This document shows positions 5,830-6,663 of a stretch of 6,663 nucleotides of DNA, in pieces. Positions within the stretch are counted from its first letter, which is position 1, and the number at the start of each line of letters is the position of its first letter. The notes below the pieces were generated by a model. The model was not told the origin of the DNA. It made no database searches and saw only the letters and a program-made list of their open reading frames with translations. The position numbers and the translations under genes were made by a program. The stretch is from an uncultured Leucothrix sp. (GTDB taxonomy: Bacteria; Pseudomonadota; Gammaproteobacteria; Thiotrichales; Thiotrichaceae), in the NCBI GenBank assembly GCA_938004025.1, contig CALKXC010000276.1, positions 1 to 6,663 of the forward strand. The letters run 5' to 3'.

Positions 5830-6663
5830 TTATTTTGTCTTCTTAAGAAGTGACAGCACACTATTGGATGTAATCGTTTTAGCATTGTCTCGGTAGGTTT
5901 CGTGGTTGCTTTCAATGTCGCTAAGCTTATATAAATAATTCACCATCATGCCTGAGGATTCACTGATTCCCTTCGTCGAAGTATCAGCTAGCCAATTAAT
6001 ACGTTCGAGTCTAGCGCCATTATTGAGATGGAAGTTGGCGACTGGGTCTAGTGCGCGATTTCGTTGTTTTGTATGCACTAAATATTCAGCGGTCAGTCGC
6101 ATAAGTGGTTGTTTTAAAGCCGCTACTAAAGACTCATTGAGGTGCCAATCAGGTTTGTTCAGTGTTTCGCTAAGCGTTGTGAATTCATCAATCTTTCTTA
6201 AGGTCTGGCGTTCACTTGGCAGCAGTAAATCCGTTTCGCTGTTACTGTCTAACCAGCGACGAAGTCCGGGAATAGGGGAGAGCGTCGAGAACGTTTTAAT
6301 ATTGGGAAGCTCGGCCTTTAAATCAGCGACAACACGTTTTATGAGGAAGTCTCCAAAACCAACACCTGCTAAACCACTTTGCGCATTTGTTATGCTGTAA
6401 AAAATGGCCGTATCAGCTTCAAATGGATCTTCAAGCGGCGCGGACTCATCAAGAAGCGCTTGGATATTCCCAGACAGGTCTTTAACTAGGGCAACTTGAA
6501 CAAAAATGATGGGTTCATCAGGCATCCGTGGATGAAAGAAAGCAAAGCAGCGGCGGTCTGTTTGCAGTCGGTTCTTTAAGTCACTCCAAGAGCGAATCTT
6601 ATGTACCGCTTCATAATGAATGAGTTTTTCAAGAACAGATGCAGGGGTTGACCAAGAGAGGCG
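5830..6663 (-). CDS. Malonyl-CoA decarboxylase, C-terminal part (cut by right window edge)
   Basis: The enzyme converts malonyl-CoA to acetyl-CoA and CO2. The frame is open from the right edge to the TAA at 5830-5832, giving 277 residues; the Met at 6523-6525 is internal, because family-like sequence (WSTPASVLEKLIHYEAVHKIRS, FAFFHPR) continues upstream of it to the edge. Marks of the family: HPRMPDEPIIFVQVAL (fragment residues 44-59), FYSITNAQSGLAGVGFG (88-104), FLIKRVV, TFSTLSPIPGLRRWL (124-138), and DPVANFHLNNGA (206-217) followed by INWLADTS and MMVNYLYKL. From memory of the human enzyme, its catalytic Ser329 and His423 correspond to S129 in TLSPIPG and H212 in NFHLNNGA here; both are present. 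The protein ends KKTK, with no peroxisomal signal as expected in bacteria. In bacteria this gene serves malonate use or control of malonyl-CoA; the neighbouring malonate genes, if any, are outside the window. Confidence 0.94.
   Translation of the reverse strand, partial: RLSWSTPASVLEKLIHYEAVHKIRSWSDLKNRLQTDRRCFAFFHPRMPDEPIIFVQVALVKDLSGNIQALLDESAPLEDPFEADTAIFYSITNAQSGLAGVGFGDFLIKRVVADLKAELPNIKTFSTLSPIPGLRRWLDSNSETDLLLPSERQTLRKIDEFTTLSETLNKPDWHLNESLVAALKQPLMRLTAEYLVHTKQRNRALDPVANFHLNNGARLERINWLADTSTKGISESSGMMVNYLYKLSDIESNHETYRDNAKTITSNSVLSLLKKTK

Noticed and set aside
5948..6400. Plus-strand ORF of 150 codons inside the malonyl-CoA decarboxylase gene
   Set aside because: The opposite strand encodes an unmistakable conserved enzyme over the same bases; this frame is a shadow.

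Overview
The window looks like chromosome from a moderately AT-rich gammaproteobacterium, probably marine or halotolerant. The evidence is close resemblance of the translated proteins to familiar gammaproteobacterial housekeeping proteins: a TyrS with a KFGKS active-site loop, an E. coli-like CobB sirtuin, an RhlE-type DEAD-box helicase and a bacterial malonyl-CoA decarboxylase. The genus cannot be named from the sequence alone. No rRNA, tRNA, CRISPR array, transposase, prophage or insertion sequence was seen.

Layout, left to right. Positions 1-851 (minus) hold the N-terminal ~283 codons of tyrosyl-tRNA synthetase, running off the left edge; a plausible promoter and a leader of about 85 nt lie upstream of it. 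Positions 1124-1874 (plus) hold two small genes for exported basic proteins (104 and 94 aa) that I do not recognise. Their ribosome-binding leaders are almost the same sequence, and the second gene is followed by an 11-bp hairpin terminator. Positions 1983-3419 (plus) hold a two-gene unit: cobB (NAD-dependent protein deacylase) followed 12 nt later by a membrane cytochrome b561-type protein. From 3428 to the right edge everything is on the minus strand: a PlsC-like acyltransferase with an extra C-terminal winged-helix-like domain, rhlE, and the C-terminal 277 codons of malonyl-CoA decarboxylase, cut by the right edge. The plus and minus blocks converge with only 8 nt between stop codons at 3420-3427.

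The genes do not form one obvious pathway. TyrS serves translation and RhlE serves RNA remodelling. Malonyl-CoA decarboxylase consumes malonyl-CoA, and CobB carries the Tyr/Arg pair that lets class III sirtuins remove malonyl and succinyl groups, so the two could touch the same metabolite; they are not in one operon and this link is inference. The least ordinary items are the acyltransferase/winged-helix fusion, the pair of small exported proteins with matching leaders, and a 63-nt intergenic segment (4356-4418) packed with overlapping inverted repeats that can fold in mutually exclusive ways.
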